Assembly: GCA_030761205.1 (NCBI GenBank)
Contig: JAULJL010000002.1
Location: 25,771,010 to 25,835,009 of the forward strand
Source: Fremontodendron californicum
Taxonomy: Eukaryota; Streptophyta; Magnoliopsida; Malvales; Malvaceae
Direction of reading: 5' to 3'
Length of the DNA: 64,000 nucleotides
Below are positions 11,420-22,465 of the stretch, one piece after another (position 1 is the stretch's first letter; each line of letters starts with the position of its first letter). The notes beneath the pieces are model-generated. The model was not told the origin of the DNA. It made no database searches and worked only from the letters and a program-made list of their open reading frames with translations. The position numbers and the translations under genes were made by a program.

Positions 11420-12010
11420 CATTTTTAAAACGAGCTCCAAATCAAGATTTTTCTTCACCAATCTCTTCCAAATAATTTAAAAGTGTGATCTGAAAGTTTT
11501 CATAATTTTTGGAGCTTATTTGGTATTTTTTCGAGATTTATCTGCTTGAATTACTACATAGGGGCTCGAGATTTGGCCATTTTGCAAACGAACTCCGAAT
11601 CAAGATTTTATTTCGCCAATATCTTCCAAATAATTTAAAAATGAGATTTGCAAAATTTCAGAATTTTTGGAGTCCATTTGCTATTTTTCGGGATTTATCT
11701 TCTTGAATTATTGCATAGGAGGCCCGGGATTTGGCCATTTTGCAAACGAACTCTGAATCAAGATTTTATTTCACCAATATATTCCAAATAAATTAAAAAT
11801 GAGATTTGCAAATTTTCAGAAGATTTGGAGCTCATTTACTATTTTTTCGGGATTTTTCTTCTTGAATTACTACATAAGAAGCTCGGGATTTGGCCATTTT
11901 GCAAACGAACTCTGGATCAAGATTTTCTTTTGCCAATCTCTTCTAAATGATTTAAGAATGCGATTTGCAAATTTTCAGAATTTTTGGAGTCCATCTGCTA
12001 CTGTTCCCAA
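11420..12010. repeat. ~158-bp tandem repeat, four units (element 1 3' LTR)
   Basis: Units begin near 11421, 11578, 11736 and 11895. Each carries CATTTTGCAAACGAACTCCG (diverged in the first unit), then TCTTCCAAATAATTTAAAAA, then TTTTGGAGTCCATTTGC and GGATTTATCTTCTTGAATTA-like blocks. Open frames through this stretch come from repeat phasing, not from a gene. Confidence 0.85.
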
Positions 12011-12195
12011 ATTTTCCAAGTTTGCTCTTTTACCTCCGAAACTCGGTTTTGCTCAAAACAAGTTCGATTTTCAGATTTTCTTCAAGTTGAGCCTTGGGCT
12101 ATCCCTTTTTAATAATTCCTCATCCATTGGGGGCTTTGGTCTTACCAAGTCGGGCCATTTCTGTGATTCTTCCTGATTTCACCGAAATCAGCTAA

Positions 12196-12204
12196 AAACC
12201 CTAA
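12196..12204 (+). promoter_or_regulatory. Telo-box motif in LTR
   Basis: AAACCCTAA on the plus strand. An oppositely oriented copy (TTAGGGTTT) lies at 12351-12359. Equivalent motifs occur at 27091-27099, 29996-30004, 35046-35054, 35202-35210 and 38709-38717. Telo-boxes are known plant promoter elements; whether they act here is inference. Confidence 0.5.
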
Positions 12205-12480
12205 TTCTCGGTTTTCTCCCGGATTAACTTTTCTTTCTGTTTTTCTTGCGAGTGGCTTCTCCATTACCCGTAGTCATGCTTATATTTCATTTAGAACCTT
12301 CAATTTTGACCAATTTGATCGTTTAAGCATTTTTCCCCAAATTTCTCGGATTAGGGTTTCCTTTCTACTGAATCTCCAAATCCCAACTTTCGAACCCCAT
12401 ATCTTTCAATGTAGACCTCGGATTATCAAAATTCTTTCGCCATTTTTCAATTGAACTTCAAATCTTGATTTTGAAAGCGG

Positions 12481-12550
12481 GTTGACTTTTTTAGTAGTTG
12501 ACTTTTTGGGGTTGACTTTTTCTGGGGTTGACGTTTTTCGAGTTTGACTT
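12481..12550 (-). promoter_or_regulatory. W-box array near LTR 5' edge (element 1 3' LTR)
   Basis: TTGAC cores begin at 12482, 12498, 12512, 12528 and 12544; four are TTGACT and one is TTGACG. Spacing is 14-16 nt. The array lies ~140-200 bp inside the LTR's 5' edge in transcription orientation. TTGAC[CT] is the recognised core for WRKY transcription factors. Confidence 0.6.
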
Positions 12551-12683
12551 TTTATGCTCACCTTCTTAAACTAAGTCTCAAAGTACCACTTGCATGATGA
12601 AAAAGTCTTTTTACATTCTAAAACATCAACTTAGGAAGAAAACATACCTAGTTTAGTGGTCCGGACAAAATTAGGTGTCTACA

Positions 12684-12696
12684 GCTGCTCCTCTTT
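12684..12696 (-). other. Polypurine tract, element 1
   Basis: The minus strand reads AAAGAGGAGCAGC directly before the 3' LTR start TGTAGACACC. The matching tract in element 2 is AAAGAGGGGCAGC at 39171-39183. Position and composition fit plus-strand priming in Tat/Ogre-lineage elements. The T-rich plus strand at ~12790-12850 may be the associated U-rich box. Confidence 0.8.
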
Positions 12697-12969
12697 GGCT
12701 ATTGCTGAGAATCAGGGATCAGGCAAAGATAAACAAACACTAATTTTGTATGGTCAGTGAAATCACATGTGAAGGAAGGGAAAGGGGTTTCTTTTTTTCA
12801 TTATTCTTGTTTCCAATTTTTCATTTTTCATTTTTTCATTTTTCATTATTCTTCTCCTTAAATTAATTTCCCTGACTAATCAAGGCTCGACCCGTTTTAA
12901 GGAAACAAATTCGATTTGCAAGAAAAGAAATTACCTTGACGATGGTCTCGGGGTCTTAACCTGTCTTGT

Positions 12970-13800
12970 TCTCAGCTGTGTTTAAAATTCTGGGTATCTC
13001 CTCCAGAAGCTTCGGCTATCACCACCAAAGTCTTGCTCATTTTTAAAACTGTAAAACTCTGAATATCTCCACCAGAGGCTTTGGCTATCACCACCAAAGA
13101 CTTTCTACCTTTTCAAATGATTTTAGAACTCTGGATATCTCCATAGAGGCTTCAGCTATCACAATCGAAGATTTTCTCACTGTTTAAAATTTGTAAAAAT
13201 TCTGGGTATCACCTCTAGAAGCTTCAGCTGTCACCACCAAAGATTTTCTCACTGTTTAAAATTTATAAAATTCTGGGTATCTCCTCCAAAAGCTTCAGCT
13301 GTCACCACCGAAGACTTGTTCACTGTTTAAAATTTGTAAAAATTCTGGGTATGACCTCCAGAAGCTTTGGCTATCACCACCAAAGACTTATTCATAATAA
13401 AAGAAAGTACCTCAACGGTGGTCTCGGGGCTCGACTCATTTCAGAAGCAAAACGAGTTTGATTATATCTAAAAGCTTTAAGAGATAATGCAAATGTTTCA
13501 TGATGCAAATGCAAATGTCTTTAATTGATGCAAACGCTTCTTGATGTAGATGCAAATGACTTAGACTGGCGCAAATGTCTTTGATGCAAATGTAAATGAC
13601 TTCATTTGATGCAAATTTTCTTAATACAGATTCAAATAACTTAGGTTGATGCAAATGCTTCTTGATGTAGATGCACATGTTGAATAAAATTCTGGGTAAC
13701 TCCTCTAGAAGAAAATTTCTCATTAAAATTATAAAACCCTGGATATTTCCACCAGAGGCTTCAGCTATCACCACCGAAGACTTGTTCAATTTTTAAATTT
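12970..13800. repeat. Degenerate tandem zone, element 1 3' UTR
   Basis: Diverged, longer-period versions of the unit that becomes a regular 60-bp array further up: TTCTGGGTATCTCC, then AGAAGCTTCGGCTATCACCA, then AAAGAC or GAAGACTT. They are interspersed with a block (13470-13680) rich in GATGCAAATGC and ATGCAAATG. The TGCAAATG block returns at ~14500-14900, so the array appears to have expanded inside an older TGCAAATG-rich zone. Confidence 0.75.
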
Positions 13801-14492
13801 GTAAAATTCTGGATATTCCCTCTAGAAGCTTTGGCTATCACCACCAAAGGTTTGCTCATTGTAAAATTCTGGGTAACTCCTCCAGAAGCTTTGGCTATCA
13901 CCACCAAAGACTTGCTCATTGTAAAATTCTGGGTAACTCCTCCAGAAGCTTTAGCTATCACCACCAAAGACTTACCCATTGTAAAATTCTGGGTAACTCC
14001 TCCAGAAGCTTTGGCTATCACCACCAAAGGTTTGCTCATTGTAAAATTCTGGGTAACTCCTCCAGAAGCTTTTACTATCACTACCAAAGGTTTGCTTATT
14101 GTAAAATTCTGGGTAACTCTCTAGAAGCTTTGGCTATCACCACCAAAGACTTGCTCATTGTAAAATTCTGGGTAACTCTTCCAGAAGCTTTGGCTATCAC
14201 CACCAAAGGTTTGCTCATTGTAAAATTCTGGGTAACTCCTCCAGAAGCTTTGGCTATCACCACTAAAGGTTTGCTCATTATAAAATTCTGGGTAACTCCT
14301 CCATAAGCTTTGGCTATAACCACCAAAGGTTTGCTCATTGTGAAATTCTGGGGAACTTCTCCAGAAGATTTGGCTATCACCACCAAAGACTTGCTCATTG
14401 TAAAGTTCTGGGTAACTCCTCCAGAAGCTTTGGCTATCACCACGAAAGGTTTGCTCATTGTAAAATTCTAGGTAACTCCTCCAGAAGCTTTG
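13801..14492. repeat. 60-bp tandem array, about 12 units
   Basis: Regular units CTGGGTAACTCC...CCAGAAGCTTTGGCTATCAC...TTGCTCATTGTAAAATT at 60-bp spacing, with one unit shortened by 2 bp near 14101-14158. Because 60 is a multiple of three, several frames on both strands stay open and give fake repetitive proteins (on the minus strand, a 20-residue period containing VVIAKASGGVTQNF). The position, between the last coding remnant and the 3' LTR, matches the hypervariable 3' UTR known from the Tat lineage. Element 2 has an unrelated array at the same place. Confidence 0.92.
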
Positions 14493-14499
14493 AGAAATA

Positions 14500-17290
14500 A
14501 TGCAGATGCACATGTCTTTAACAAGGTGCTCATGCTTCATGGTGCAAATGTAAATGGCTTGGATTGATGTAAATGCTTCTTGATGCAAATGCAAATGGCC
14601 CGAATTGATGCCCCTATTCATGATGCAGATGCTCCTACTAATTGTGTTCATGTAACTGGTTTATGAATGGTGTAACTACAATTACCACACAATAACGAAA
14701 ATGCAATGATTATAGAAATGATGCAATTGCTTGAGATGACGCAAATGCGAATTCCATGAAGAATGTAAATGTAAAGGTAAAGGTAAAATGCAGATGTTTA
14801 TGGAATAATGCCAATGCAAATACCTATGAATGATGCAAATGCTTGCCGACAATGTGCAGATGTAAAAGCTCGATAAAGAGATGAGTGCTCATGAGTGATG
14901 CAAATGCCCTCGGTTGTTTTTCTAGATTTTGGCTTAGCCATTCAAATTCATTTTTCCTCTTCAAATCAGAGTATATCTTCAATTCATTTTGGCTATTCTT
15001 TTTGCCCTAACAGTTTTCAAACTTTCATCAACAGAGATCTGAACCGGGTTTTATTTCTTCTTCTCATATCTGGAAGTCAAGACCAATCCTGGCAGTTCTA
15101 TACCTTTGGGTTAGAAAAATCCTTGTCTCATGTCAACATCAAAATGGGTATTTCAAAAAATCTCTTTATTTGTTTTCGCATCTTGAAAATTTCTGAACAA
15201 AAAATATTAACCCCACAATGTGTGATGTATAAATCTTTTGAAGACTGATGATCATTGTTAGAAATTTCTCTAAGTATCAATATGGGTTTTTTCAATTGGG
15301 ATTGGCAAGGCTTGGTATAACAAGATTCTGGCTTTTCCAGGAAAACTTCATGACAAAAATGTATATCCCTTCTACGCTCACAAATGGAACAGGTTTTATA
15401 AATCATGAATTCATTGAGAACCAAGCAAATTCAACATTCTTTTAGTTTCCATATAAAGGCATTTTGACAAGCATCAAGATTAGCTGGGATGTTTAAATGG
15501 AAAGTTTAATCTTGGAGGAAAAAAAAGTTTTAGTTTTTGAAAATAATTCTCCGAATGAGAGTTGACAATATGGAAGGTTCATGAATTCTTAAATGTTCCT
15601 CGATGACCACTTTTTTAAGATGACCTTCCCTTTTTGTGGTATCGGCACTTTCATGATGGCATCAGAAATTTCCATTTTACTCTAGACCGCCCATTTTGGG
15701 GTTTTCTCCCTAGAGTCCCATTCTTTCCAATTTTTCTCTCTTTTTTTTTTTGTTCTACCATACACTTGAGAATTATAAATTCTTCCTTAGTGAAATGATA
15801 ATTCGATGAGATGGGATAAAATCTGAGGAAAAACCTTTCAAATTAAATATTCATGCTTGATCAAAATGGACTTTTAAAGCACGTAATGTAGGCCATGGCT
15901 CAGGGTTCAGACAGAAAGGATAAATAGGCCCAAAATATGTGTTTGGGGGTAATCAGATCAAGGATCATTTCCTGAGGAGGATTCTCTTTGAAGCATTTGT
16001 CCCTTCTTGGACATTTCTTTCCTTTTGACTATGCTATTTTTCTTCCTTGCTTTTGGTTTTCATTTGCCATCGCTTTTTCACACACTTTTTTTTGTGTGTT
16101 TTTCTTTTGTTTTTCTTGGCTTTCATTTCGCCATCTTTTCCTTTTCTTTTTTGCTTTGACAGAGTGAGCCCGTATTTATTCGAAGATCTATTTGCTTTGT
16201 ATCTGTCTTTGAGCTAGGACTCATTTCTCAATGATCTTTAAAAAGATCTTTCCTCGCATTTAGCCCCCAGTGTAGAGGGTGATCCTTCAGGGTTCAAAAA
16301 AGAAGAAATTTTTTGGCTCAAAAGGGGTGACTATGGATAATTTCTTTTTATGCGAAAGGGATATGAAAGATGGCCATTCCTCATGTCAAGCACGAATATT
16401 CACATTGAAAAGCAATCCCCAGGGGAAATAGATAATCAAAATTTCATTTTGCACTTAGGAATCATCCGAATTCATATGCATGATATCACAAATTTTTTAT
16501 TTTTCATTTTCATCGCATGCCCTAATGATTCATGTGTTAGTCCATCCTTATTCACCATGTATCTATCATTTCCGCATATGATGCCCCAATTTGATTAACC
16601 AATGAGAATTTGTATCAACGAGGAACATAGCAAGTCTAGGTCTGTACTGAAAAGGCTGAGTTTCCAATCTGAGTTATTTGAAGAGACAAGGAAAATATGA
16701 CCTAAAAATGGGTTTTCTCTGGATATGGGATAATCTGGTTTGATCATTGTGCCCTAAGGTATTAATCACGAAGTGATGTTTGGGTAATTGAAGTTTTATG
16801 GTCATTGGAAAAGGTGATGAATGGTTTTAGCACAATCTTGACACACATCAAATTATCAAAATCTAGATTCTTGAAAGAATGTCTCATTTATTTGAATTTC
16901 AAGGAATTCGAAAATTTTCAAAAAATTCGTTCCTTTGCTCATAGCCTAGACTAGGATTTACATCCTTGCTTATTCTGCAATGACAATGTTTTTTTTTTCT
17001 TTTCTTATAAAGTTCAATCATTCATATTCCTTGAAGCATTAGGTCTTTCAAGTGTTCTTCATTCAAGGTTTAGGTATAGAGAAGCCCAAAAAAAGAGGAG
17101 GGAGGGTGTTGGGTCATGTCTAACAATGATCAACAATATTCTTGAGACTGTCCATTATTAAAAATTCCTTAATGCTTGTTTTTGTAAATTCAAATTATTG
17201 TTAAAACACAACAAACACAAAGCATTCAAAATTCATTTAATTCATGTAGATGTTAACATGAGACAAGTGCTTTCATCATCACAGTGTATA
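14500..17290 (-). other. Conserved non-coding internal block, element 1
   Basis: About 2.8 kb between the tandem array and gag B. From ~14890 up it is closely matched by 40480-42850 in element 2, including GTAATGTAGGCCATGGCT (15883/41466), CAGAGTGAGCCCGTATTTAT and CTCAAAAGGGGTGACTATGG. Only short open frames are present, and none resembles protease, reverse transcriptase, RNase H or integrase. Retention of non-coding internal DNA with no pol is typical of non-autonomous large derivatives. Function unknown. Confidence 0.7.
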
Positions 17291-17319
17291 GAACTACATG
17301 TGTCAAAAACCTAATATGA

Positions 17320-18790
17320 TCATGCACCATGTTTCTTATGACACTTGGCTTTCCCATCTTCAAAACTTATCGAACCAGCCTTGATGAGATCCCTGACCTT
17401 GTACTTCAAAGTAGGGCAGTTCTCTGTTGAGTGACCTTGATTGCCAGAATGATAACCACAACACTCATTAGCATCATACCAGCTCGGATAAGGGGGCTTC
17501 AGAGGCTCTAATTGCATGGGTGTCACAAGGTGATTCTGGATGAGTGGAGGTAATAGCTTACTGTATGTCCCATGAATCGGGTCATCCTGATTTCTTTTTC
17601 ACTTTTTATGCCCCCATCGATTATTCCCAAGGGTGTTTGATTGATAGACAAATGTAAATTCTGGTGTAGTTGCAGTCATTGGTTGGTAGGGATAAAAACA
17701 TTGAGAGACATTGTTCAGGGTAGAGTAAAATGGTTGATACGACGAGAATTGGGGAGGTGGGGAAAAGTCTTCCACGACTTGGGTATCTTTCTTTTTCTTT
17801 TCAGATGCCCCTTTTTCCTTGGTATTGGATGTTCTTTCTCCTTCAATTTTCCCATCCTTGATAGAATTCTCAATCATCCCCCCTGAAGTTACCATGTCCA
17901 AAAAATTCTTCGTGGTGTTGCCGACAAGTATATCATAGTACGGGGCCTGCAGTGTATTCACAAAAATGACAGTGGTTTCCTTCTGAGTTAAGGGCGGCCA
18001 GGCTCATCCACCGTTGCGCATATTCTTTGAAGCTCTCAGTAGCTCTTTTCTTCATATTTTGCAAGGTGAGACGGTCAGGCGCCATGTCGGCCATATGCTT
18101 GTACTGGTTTAGAAAAACCGTAGCCAGGTCATTCAAAGAGCGAATCTGATCCTTGCTCAACTAACTATACCACCTAATTGCGGACTCGTTGAGGCTATCT
18201 TGAAAGCAGTGAATCAAAAGCTTATCATTATCTATATGACTTGTCATCTTCCGGCAGAACATAGTGATGTGGGCTGATGGATCGGTCGTCTCGTCATATT
18301 TCACAAAGTCAGGGATCTTGAAGTTAGGAGGAATGACTAAATCGAGGACCAAACATCGTTCTTTCGCATCTAAACTCCCAAATACATCTGTACTTTCTAC
18401 TACCCGGAGTCTTTCATCTAACAACTGATATTTCCCTTGGGAATCTACCAACTCAACCTCATTTACTGCAACCATTTTCAACTTTGCCTGTTCAGCTGGA
18501 TCATCTGAGTTTAGGACATTGACGGGGTTAACAGTGTTCTGGGCATCAATCATTACGACCTCATTCTGACCCTTTTGTGCCTCTAACCCTTTCCTGGCGA
18601 CAAAGTTTTTAGTGTATCCTTTTCCCTTGATTACGGCGGACATCAGCTCCATTAATTTAGTCATCTGATCCTTAGATTCTGCTTGAGACTTTGCTAGCTG
18701 TTCTTACAATTCTTTCTGTTCCCTTTCCATTTTTTCCGTTCGGGCAACTTGTTCATCCTCCATAGCACTAGCCTGTATTAAAAGGGTACT
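17320..18790 (-). pseudogene. gag: gag B of element 1: Tat/Ogre-type Gag with capsid and zinc knuckle
   Basis: Read downward from ~18780, the product starts with a coiled-coil-like, Glu/Gln-rich segment (EQVARTEKMEREQKEL, then a stop, then EQLAKSQAESKDQM). A linker follows, then the capsid (retrotransposon gag) domain with RCLVLDLVIPP, DKLLIHCFQDSL and AIRWYS. After an in-frame stop near 18163 it continues as SKDQIRSLNDLA, SFKEYAQRW and, after a frameshift near 18000, NTLQAPYYDILVGN. A Lys-rich and then Pro/Gln/Tyr-rich region leads to the knuckle CGYHSGNQGHSTENC (17430-17474), a C-x2-H-x5-H-x4-C array with all four ligands kept. In an active element this protein would form the virus-like particle and bind RNA. 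The stops and frameshifts show that this copy is dead. No protease follows it. Confidence 0.88.
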
Positions 18791-19639
18791 CAATACTTCT
18801 TATAACTCTGATTTGAAATGGAAATTCTTTCAAAGACTCCTAAAGCCAAGCCAACTTCTGTTTTATTCCCCCAAATGTATATCATGATGAATGAGCCATG
18901 ATTGTCATTTGATGCATGTGAAGAATAAAAAATGATGTATGGATATATATAGTGGAAACATGCTGACCATGTATGTAATAAATGCAATCACGATGCCAAC
19001 ATGTTACAAGCAAAGAATAAACAAATCAACGCATGGATATATGCAATGAATAATCATGTACATTTTAGCATATTTCCCAATGAATGATCATATACCCTAT
19101 GAATGCAACACGATGTCAATTATGATACATGCAAACAATGAATGATTGATACAGACTATACACAAAGAAAATCATGCTGACCATGTATGTCATGAATGCA
19201 TCCTAATGTTAACATGATATATGTAATAAGAAAATTAATGCATGGACATATACAGAAAAATCATGCTGATTATGAATGCATAAATGCAACCTGATGCTAA
19301 CATGGTACATGTATGAATATATGGTATGACCAATAATTGATCCGATGCAAAATTCAAAAGAGGAAGATATCACGGAGGAAATAAGAATTGGAGGAACTTA
19401 ATCATCAACATCTCATAATTTTGAAACTTAACCAATTAATTCCCACATCAACGTTCACAATGGTATAAACCATGTTTTACAAAATCTGAGCAGTAGTTAA
19501 AACTGTCTTTACAAGCATTTTATTCTTCCTAGCATCCTAAGGCTACAAGAGCCGGCTACTGAATAAGTGAAATCCTATTACATCATATAAGACCGAAGTC
19601 TTTCCACCTTAATGCTGTAAATCTCCCAATCCTAATGAC
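18791..19639. other. Spacer between the two gag ORFs of element 1
   Basis: Non-coding DNA rich in ATGAATG, ATGATACATG and TGCAACATGATG-type phrases. The corresponding spacer of element 2 is ~44460-45300. No domain or convincing open frame was seen on either strand. The repetitive ATG content resembles that of the leader above gag A. Confidence 0.6.
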
Positions 19640-20564
19640 GCTTTCCCAGTCCTCTATCAATCAGTGTCGTTGGATCCAACCACTAGGCATCTATAAGAGT
19701 TTGCACTTTATTTTTGAATGCTATACAGTCTTCAATGTTATGGTCAACAATTCCACAGTGATAAACACATCTTGCATTTGGATTATACCACCTTGGATAT
19801 GGTGGTAACAAGGGTTTCAATGGGACACAGACAACCATGTGATTTTGGATTAGTATAAGGAAAAGCTCTTGGTAGCTGATTGGAAAGGGATCAAAATGCA
19901 TTTGGGTCTTATCCTGGGGTTGTTTCTTAGTCACACATGACCTAGGAGTTGGGGCACTTGGTGGTGGCAGTAAGGTCCGAACTGGAGTGTTTACATGGAG
20001 ATATGGCGGAACAACATGAAAAGGGTATGGATTTGGACACGGGGCCTTTGGAGGTTGTACATAGCTCGAGGTTCCTATCCCAGATGCTGGATAAGATGAT
20101 TGATGAGGGAAATAGTATGAACTGGCAGTTGTTTGTGATGGAATGGGATTCAGGAATCCCGCAGTGGTCATCCCAATGGATGATTAGACCATAGTAGGGT
20201 GAGGACATTGGTTTGGACCTAGAACAGTTTGCAGGTATGGTACAGGATCTGAGGTTTCTATCTTTGGTATCAGGCTCTCAGGTTTAATCATTTTCACGAT
20301 TTTGTCCACAAATTCATCAGGATTGCAACCTTTGTAGCATTGACAAGTACAGGATCCAGCAAGGATTGTATGTTCTGGACCTAATGGTTTTGGTTGATCC
20401 GAAGACGATACAGAGCCCTGAGAAAGTTCCTCTATACTCTTACCCATATCCTCAACCATTTTCAGCAATTTGGCAAGATGTTCCTTCACCTCCCGGATTT
20501 CATGTCCAAATTCCTCTTGATTTCGTTCAAAAGCACCCAATCGTTCCTCCGATTCTTTCCTCAT
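19640..20564 (-). pseudogene. gag A of element 1: Gag-like protein lacking the capsid domain
   Basis: The frame starts at Met 20564 (MRKESEERLGAFERNQEEFG), a charged helix likely to form a coiled coil. It continues through a Ser/Pro-rich linker and VDKIVKMIKPESLIPKIETS, then after one in-frame stop (20181-20183) a Pro/Ser/Tyr-rich segment, then FDPFPISYQELFLILIQNHM and PPYPRWYNPNARC. The knuckle is CVYHCGIVDHNIEDC (C-x2-H-x5-H-x4-C), followed by FKNKVQTLIDA, a stop and WLDPTTLIDRGLGK. These N- and C-terminal pieces are typical of Tat/Ogre Gag, but the capsid block present in gag B is missing. Element 2 has the same capsid-less version, so the deletion predates both copies. A role as an accessory RNA-binding protein is only a guess. 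Confidence 0.8.
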
Positions 20565-22243
20565 ATCTCGAACCTCTTTCGTGCAAAAGAAAATGTCATG
20601 ACATTAAGAATACAATTATGAATGTACATGCTCTATTCCTATATGCATGAATATACTGATGATTAATGCATGAACATATATAGAAGTATGCTATGGATGC
20701 AATCTAATGCCAACATGATGCATTTAAAAAAAATGAATAAATTGATGCACAAGTATATACAAATAATGACTATGTACGTATTCTACAATGAATGACCATG
20801 CATGCTATGATGTCAAAATGATACATGCTAAGAATAAATGAATTAATACAAAGGTAGGTATAAAGAATGACCATGTATATCACAAATGTATTCTAAAATG
20901 AAGAACCATGCATGCTATGATGTCAAAATGATACATGCTAAGAATAAATGAATTAATACAAGGTAGGTACAAAGAATGACCATGTATATCACAAATGTAT
21001 TCTACAATGAAGAACCATGCATGTTAGGACTGTGACATGATGTCAAAATGATAAAACTAAATTAACCAATGATTACACGAAAATGGTGGTACTTAAATCT
21101 TGATTACTCAAAAAACAAATCTCATTATGCAAGATTTGCCTCCAAATTTATGATTTTTTTAAATATGTATTTTTCCTATGAAAAATCAATCTTATTATTT
21201 TCAAAAGAATTTTAGGGTAGTGGATCCTACTATGGTACAATATCCAAATGTTCATGCAATACTATCGATTTTATGAAATCATCAAATGAAATTACCAATT
21301 GTTTATTGCAAAGAATGAGATCAATAACGCAACCAAAAATGTACATGCTCTATTCACACATGTATGAAATGTGCAAAATGCAAAAATGCTTGAAAAAGGA
21401 TTTTTATTTTTTTCAAACAATTAATGAATATTTTGCCCCGACAAATATCTACTTATATAGGTATCACAGTGCCTTTGAGACAGATTAACACATTTATTAC
21501 GGGCGATGTAAGTACATCGTTGCCCGATCTACAAAACTTCTTCAGAGTGTAAAATAGGTAACAAAAGGTTTAGAAATGTCCCTCTATGTGTTCCTATTTT
21601 CGGTAAATCTAGCAAAAATCTGGCATGGCTTCGCCTAGGTTCACTATATGAAGGTGAATTGGTTCTAAGGCCCCGAATTGTTCCTCACTGTCGCCGGTGA
21701 AGGCTAGTAAGGCACCCCGATAAAAGCAGGTTCAATTCGCTAGAGTATATCTTCCTATGCCCGTACGGAGGATTATCACGAAGGCATTAGGTACTTTATA
21801 CTCTGAAAGTGTTTCACTAGCCCAAACGAAGGATGAATCACGAAGGCGTAGTTACTTTACTCCCATTTAAAAGGATGGAACTCGGGTAGAGAGTTCATGT
21901 TATGCAAAAGCAAGTCAGTGTGTGAGGAGGAACAAAACAAACCTGTCACCACCTATTCTACACCCCTTATTCTAAATATCCCAACAATTTATTAAAACAA
22001 AGATCAAGAATAGTGTAACGCATTAACCAACAAGCAATTATAATATACAACATAAATAACTAGAGAAAATAAATAAAATGCATGCACATGTGTATGACCA
22101 TATTCAAAAATATTTTATTATTTTCAAAATTCTCCTTATTTTTTTTTTTTTAAATGTGGCAATTAAAATTAAATACCAATTAAACCAACAAAACCGAGAC
22201 TTTGATAACACACGACTAATTCTAGGCCTGACTCTCTAAAAAA
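20565..22243 (-). other. 5' leader region of element 1
   Basis: About 1.7 kb between gag A and the primer site, homologous to 46226-47849 in element 2. Shared landmarks are GGATCCTACTATGGTACAAT, GGCATGGCTTCGCCTAGGTT and GTAAGGCACCCCGATAAAAG. It contains a tandem duplication: GAATGACCATGTATATCACA and following bases recur near 20865 and 20975. No coding domain was recognised. A packaging or leader function is possible by position only. Confidence 0.65.
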
Positions 22244-22262
22244 GTCCCTAGTGTAGTCGCCA
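22244..22262 (-). other. Primer-binding site, element 1
   Basis: On the minus strand, three bases after the 5' LTR end (…GGTTGCGACA), lies TGGCGACTACACTAGGGAC. Element 2 has TGGCGACTCTGCTGGGAC at 47850-47867. TGG start, position and length fit a tRNA primer site. Tat/Ogre elements are known to use tRNA-Arg; whether this is the primer here needs a match against plant tRNA 3' ends. Confidence 0.75.
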
Positions 22263-22455
22263 AGCTGTCGCAACCTAAAAAATAACGAGTCTCATCACAA
22301 GACTTTATTATTCGTTAAGCGTGACTTTAAAAAATCGAGGAAAAGTTAACTTAATTCCTCTAGAAAAATGAAGATTTTGAAAATGACCTTGAAAAAGACA
22401 TGGAGTCGCCACCAATCTTTTTTAGCTAGGTGTGATCGACCACCTTTAAAACCGA

Positions 22456-22465
22456 TTTTATAAAA
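22456..22465 (-). promoter_or_regulatory. Candidate TATA box in 5' LTR of element 1
   Basis: TTTTATAAAA reads TATAAAA on the minus strand, ~190 bp before the LTR's 3' edge. The motif is kept at 48064-48073 in element 2. It would leave a short R-U5. The W-boxes lie ~4.8 kb upstream of it, so an alternative start site nearer the W-boxes cannot be excluded. Confidence 0.35.

Larger units (their letters stand above)
7533..12683 (-). repeat. Element 1 3' LTR
   Basis: Edges are TGTCGCAACC and GGTGTCTACA on the plus strand. From high to low coordinate (transcription direction) it holds a W-box array, telo-box motifs, four ~158-bp repeats, an A-rich middle with many TGCATG and GGCCGAATGG motifs, a conserved hairpin, an AT-rich CCTAGG array, a TATA-like motif and the terminal GTCGC block. 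Apparent short ORFs inside it are by-products of these repeats. Confidence 0.93.

Noticed and set aside
13761..14651. Long overlapping open frames on both strands giving repetitive proteins
   Set aside because: They arise from a 60-bp tandem array whose unit length is a multiple of three, which keeps several frames open. There is no unique domain and no start context.
14890..17290. A hidden reverse transcriptase or integrase
   Set aside because: I looked for YxDD-like, HHCC-like and RNase H-like blocks among the fragments and recognised none. A profile search would be decisive.
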